Assembly (NCBI GenBank): GCA_003150755.1
Contig: QAMT01000002.1
Span: forward strand, 434,001 to 498,000
Direction: 5' to 3'
Source of the DNA: Phascolarctobacterium sp.
GTDB lineage: Bacteria; Bacillota; Negativicutes; Acidaminococcales; Acidaminococcaceae
Length of the DNA: 64,000 nt
A program made the position numbers and the translations under genes. The number at the start of each line of letters is the position of its first letter. Positions within the stretch are counted from its first letter, which is position 1. Below are positions 61,925 through 64,000 of this stretch, piece after piece. Below the pieces are notes generated by a model. The model made no database searches and was not told where the DNA came from. It saw only the letters and a list, made by a program, of their open reading frames with translations.

Positions 61925-62995
61925 TTATTCGTCAACCCTGTACCAGAACGGACGGAGGAAATGCAGGTAGCAAACTTCGCCGGTTTCCGGTCCGTGGTCG
62001 CGGCGGCCAATCTGCACGCGCACTTCCTGGTCACCAATCTGCACAAGATAGTCGATAATCTCGCCCAAAAAGGCTTTGCGCAATACTACGCCGCGCACAG
62101 CGTTGGGGTCGGTTTCCGCTGTAAAGCGTATTTCCGTCGGGCGGCTGGCAAGATTGAACACAGCCTCGCTTTTCATGCGCTCCGGTACAACAAGGCCCGG
62201 CGGCAGCGGATGGTTATCGCCTTTAATATAGGCTGCGCCGTTTTGCCATACCACATCGTTAAAGCTGGATACGCCAATAAAGCTGAAAACAAACTTATTG
62301 GCCGGATGGTTGTAAACATTCAGCGGCGTGTCAATCTGCTGCATTACACCCAGTTTCATAACCAGAATGCGGTCCGAAAGCGCCATTGCTTCCGACTGGT
62401 CGTGCGTAACGTAAATGATGGAAAAGCCGTATTTACGCTGCAAATCTTTAATTTCAAAACGCATCTCCTCGCGCAGATGCGGGTCAAGGCTGGAAAGAGG
62501 CTCGTCCAGAAGCATTACATCCGGGTTGATGGCCAGCGCACGCGCCAGTGCCACGCGCTGTTTGCCGCCGCCGGAAAGGCTGGCCGGGCTTTCTTCCGCC
62601 GATTTCAATAAGTTGGTCGCAGTCAGCGCGTCCTTAGTGCGCTGTTCAATCTCTGCCTTGGGCAGCTTGCGCAGACGCAGGGGAAACGCCACGTTTTCGT
62701 AAACGCTCATGTGCGGCCATACGGCAAAAGCCTGAAAAACCATGCCGAAATTGCGGTTTTCGGGCGGTGTATAGTGGTGCTTTTTAGGTGAGGAAAGCAG
62801 GCGGTCGCCTACCCAGACTTCGCCGTCGCTCAAATCCTCAAAACCTGCCACCATGCGCAGGGTCGTTGTCTTACCGCAGCCGGACGGGCCAAGCATGGAG
62901 AAGCACTCACCTTTGCCGATTTCAAAGTTCAGGTTATCTACGGCAGTAACATTGCCAAAGCGTTTTGTAACGTTAACTAAGCGTATATAAGACAT
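61925..62995 (-). CDS. ABC transporter ATP-binding protein (Fe(III)/phosphonate/polyamine type)
   Basis: A 356-residue ATPase. The nucleotide-binding domain is complete: Walker A GPSGCGKTT (37-45), Q-loop VFQAFAVWP, signature LSGGGKQRVALARAL (about 143-157), Walker B VMLLDEPLSSLD and the switch His in YVTHDQSEA. A C-terminal TOBE domain (about 270-350) is typical of the CUT1/FbpC/PotA type. It lies 5 bp downstream of the permease gene. Homologues serve Fe(III), 2-aminoethylphosphonate, spermidine or thiamine uptake. Which applies here would be decided by the binding protein, which is outside the window. Confidence 0.92.
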   Translation of the reverse strand: MSYIRLVNVTKRFGNVTAVDNLNFEIGKGECFSMLGPSGCGKTTTLRMVAGFEDLSDGEVWVGDRLLSSPKKHHYTPPENRNFGMVFQAFAVWPHMSVYENVAFPLRLRKLPKAEIEQRTKDALTATNLLKSAEESPASLSGGGKQRVALARALAINPDVMLLDEPLSSLDPHLREEMRFEIKDLQRKYGFSIIYVTHDQSEAMALSDRILVMKLGVMQQIDTPLNVYNHPANKFVFSFIGVSSFNDVVWQNGAAYIKGDNHPLPPGLVVPERMKSEAVFNLASRPTEIRFTAETDPNAVRGVVLRKAFLGEIIDYLVQIGDQEVRVQIGRRDHGPETGEVCYLHFLRPFWYRVDE

Positions 62996-63000
62996 GACGG

Positions 63001-64000
63001 TTACTCACTCACTTTCTTGGTAAAATGGTTAATCAGCATCTGGCCGATAACGATAAGAATCAGCGCAATGCCCGCCAGAGCGGTACTCATTACGGTTTCG
63101 CCGTCCTCGTTAAGAGTATAAATGGCAACGCCGATGGTACGGGTAGTCGGCGCATAAAGCATAATGGAAACGGTCAGTTCGCGCAGCGCCGGCAAAAAGA
63201 TGAGGAAGAAGGCGGAAATCATGCCCGGGCGTACCAGCGGGATAACAATATCCTTTAAGGACTGCCACATGGTTGCGCCGCAGGAGCGGGATGCTTCCAT
63301 CAAAGAATCGTGTACCTGTTCCAGTGCGGCGGAGTTAGCCTTTAAGCTGAACGCCATATAACGCGCAATGTAGGCAACAAGGATAATCCATACCGTGTTG
63401 TACAGATTGATGCCGAATTTGCCGCTCCACGCAAGGATAACGCCCAGCGCGATAACGGAGCCCGGTACGGAGAACGGCAGCATGCCGAGGAACTCGAGGA
63501 TGCCTTTGCCGCGGACTTTCATCTTAACGATAACGTAGGAAATCATAACGCCGGCAAACATGGTAATAAGCGCCGCCGCAAGGCCCAGCGTTACGCTGTT
63601 GAAGATAGCGTCTTTAGTAACTTCGTATTCAAACAGAATGTATTTGTAGTTATCCAGCGACAGGTTTTCCCAGGTCAGCGGCAAGCCGTAAGTGCTTACG
63701 CCGCCTACCAAAAAGATAACCGCTGTCGGCAGCAAAATGGTAAAGCCGATATAAGCCAGGCAGAAAAAGAGCAGCGGATAGCGCAGGCCGCGCAGTTTAA
63801 GCTCCATCGGGCGGAAGCTCTTGCCGCCGATAATCTGGTAATGGCCGCGGCTTAAAACCTTCTGCTGTGCCCAGATAATCATGGCAGCCGTTACAACAAG
63901 CACGGTGGCAAGTACCGTACCGGTACGGATAGAATCGAAGCTGCCGCCGCTCTGGTGGATTTTTTCATAAATAAGCGTCGGGATGTTGTAAATGCCCTGC
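63001..64000 (-). CDS. ABC transporter permease, FbpB-like (partial, runs off right edge)
   Basis: At least 333 residues are visible, open to the window edge. The frame continues upstream of the GTG at 63903, which is therefore not the real start. The visible part begins near the end of the first half (an amphipathic segment, then a hydrophobic helix). It contains the complete second six-helix half of a two-domain permease, with the EAA loop EASRSCGATMWQSLKDIV then PLVRPG. Fused permeases of this form belong to Fe(III) and related transporters of the FbpB type. It forms an operon with the downstream ATPase. Confidence 0.88.
   Translation of the reverse strand, partial: QGIYNIPTLIYEKIHQSGGSFDSIRTGTVLATVLVVTAAMIIWAQQKVLSRGHYQIIGGKSFRPMELKLRGLRYPLLFFCLAYIGFTILLPTAVIFLVGGVSTYGLPLTWENLSLDNYKYILFEYEVTKDAIFNSVTLGLAAALITMFAGVMISYVIVKMKVRGKGILEFLGMLPFSVPGSVIALGVILAWSGKFGINLYNTVWIILVAYIARYMAFSLKANSAALEQVHDSLMEASRSCGATMWQSLKDIVIPLVRPGMISAFFLIFLPALRELTVSIMLYAPTTRTIGVAIYTLNEDGETVMSTALAGIALILIVIGQMLINHFTKKVSE

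Noticed and set aside
1..64000. CRISPR array, transposase, integrase, prophage or rRNA operon
   Set aside because: I looked for regularly spaced repeats, DDE or tyrosine-recombinase motifs, phage structural genes and rRNA signatures and saw none.

Overview
The window most resembles a chromosome segment of a diderm Firmicute of the class Negativicutes, probably a Phascolarctobacterium-like or related Acidaminococcales anaerobe. Three things point there. There is an SLH-domain porin (OmpM type) and a classical autotransporter, so there is an outer membrane tethered in the Negativicute way. The methylmalonyl-CoA decarboxylase alpha subunit reads very much like the Veillonella one. Housekeeping genes (dnaB, rplI, gdpP, yybS) sit in Firmicute order. 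The genus is an inference.

Layout. (1) 1-8840, strongly A+T-rich: a tightly coupled four-gene minus-strand cassette running off the left edge. It encodes a protein with a CoiA-like zinc N-terminus, a coiled-coil protein with an eroded P-loop, an unknown protein, and a very large DEAH helicase with a C-terminal zinc region of DUF1998 type. It looks like a horizontally acquired, probably anti-phage, island that I cannot match to a named system. (2) 9270-12941: DUF2130 protein, patatin phospholipase, OmpM porin. Two candidate small or structured RNAs lie around the porin. (3) 13363-20462: a redox/hydrolase accessory region with two LysR genes, an exported carboxymuconolactone-decarboxylase-like (CMD) protein with an exported cupin, a Tat-exported Fe-S aldo/keto reductase with a Tat-exported amidohydrolase-like protein, and a RhuM-family gene next to tRNA-Lys. 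(4) 20762-26443: MFS exporter, then a giant BadF/BcrA activase with its 2-hydroxyacyl-CoA-dehydratase-like partner. (5) 26520-33979: a secreted repeat protein and a polyphosphate locus (ppk1, a degenerate Ppx paralogue, a VirK/YbjX protein and an intact divergent Ppx). Four 11-bp-phased T-rich repeats lie in the divergent promoter region. (6) 34054-42487: a 1380-residue autotransporter, then a MerR-controlled operon of four secreted proteins (cupin, CMD, two alpha/beta hydrolases). (7) 42582-48503: dnaB, rplI, gdpP, yybS and divergent gluQRS. (8) 48573-64000: organic-acid metabolism and transport. This holds an amidase with an AtoE-type carrier, an SLC13/MatC-type carrier, and a seven-gene operon (CoA-transferase, mutase large subunit, MmgE/PrpD protein, B12-binding mutase subunit, epimerase, decarboxylase alpha and a small decarboxylase subunit). 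A divergent LysR gene and a Fe(III)/2-aminoethylphosphonate-type ABC transporter running off the right edge follow.

How it works together. Region 8 looks like a succinate-to-propionate style module. A dicarboxylate is imported, activated by CoA transfer, rearranged by a B12 mutase, epimerised and decarboxylated. The mutase differs from canonical methylmalonyl-CoA mutases at several active-site segments and an MmgE/PrpD gene is inserted between its subunits, so a different or additional acyl-CoA substrate is possible. The two exported CMD/cupin operons share MerR-type 19-bp-spacer promoters and may form one periplasmic stress response.
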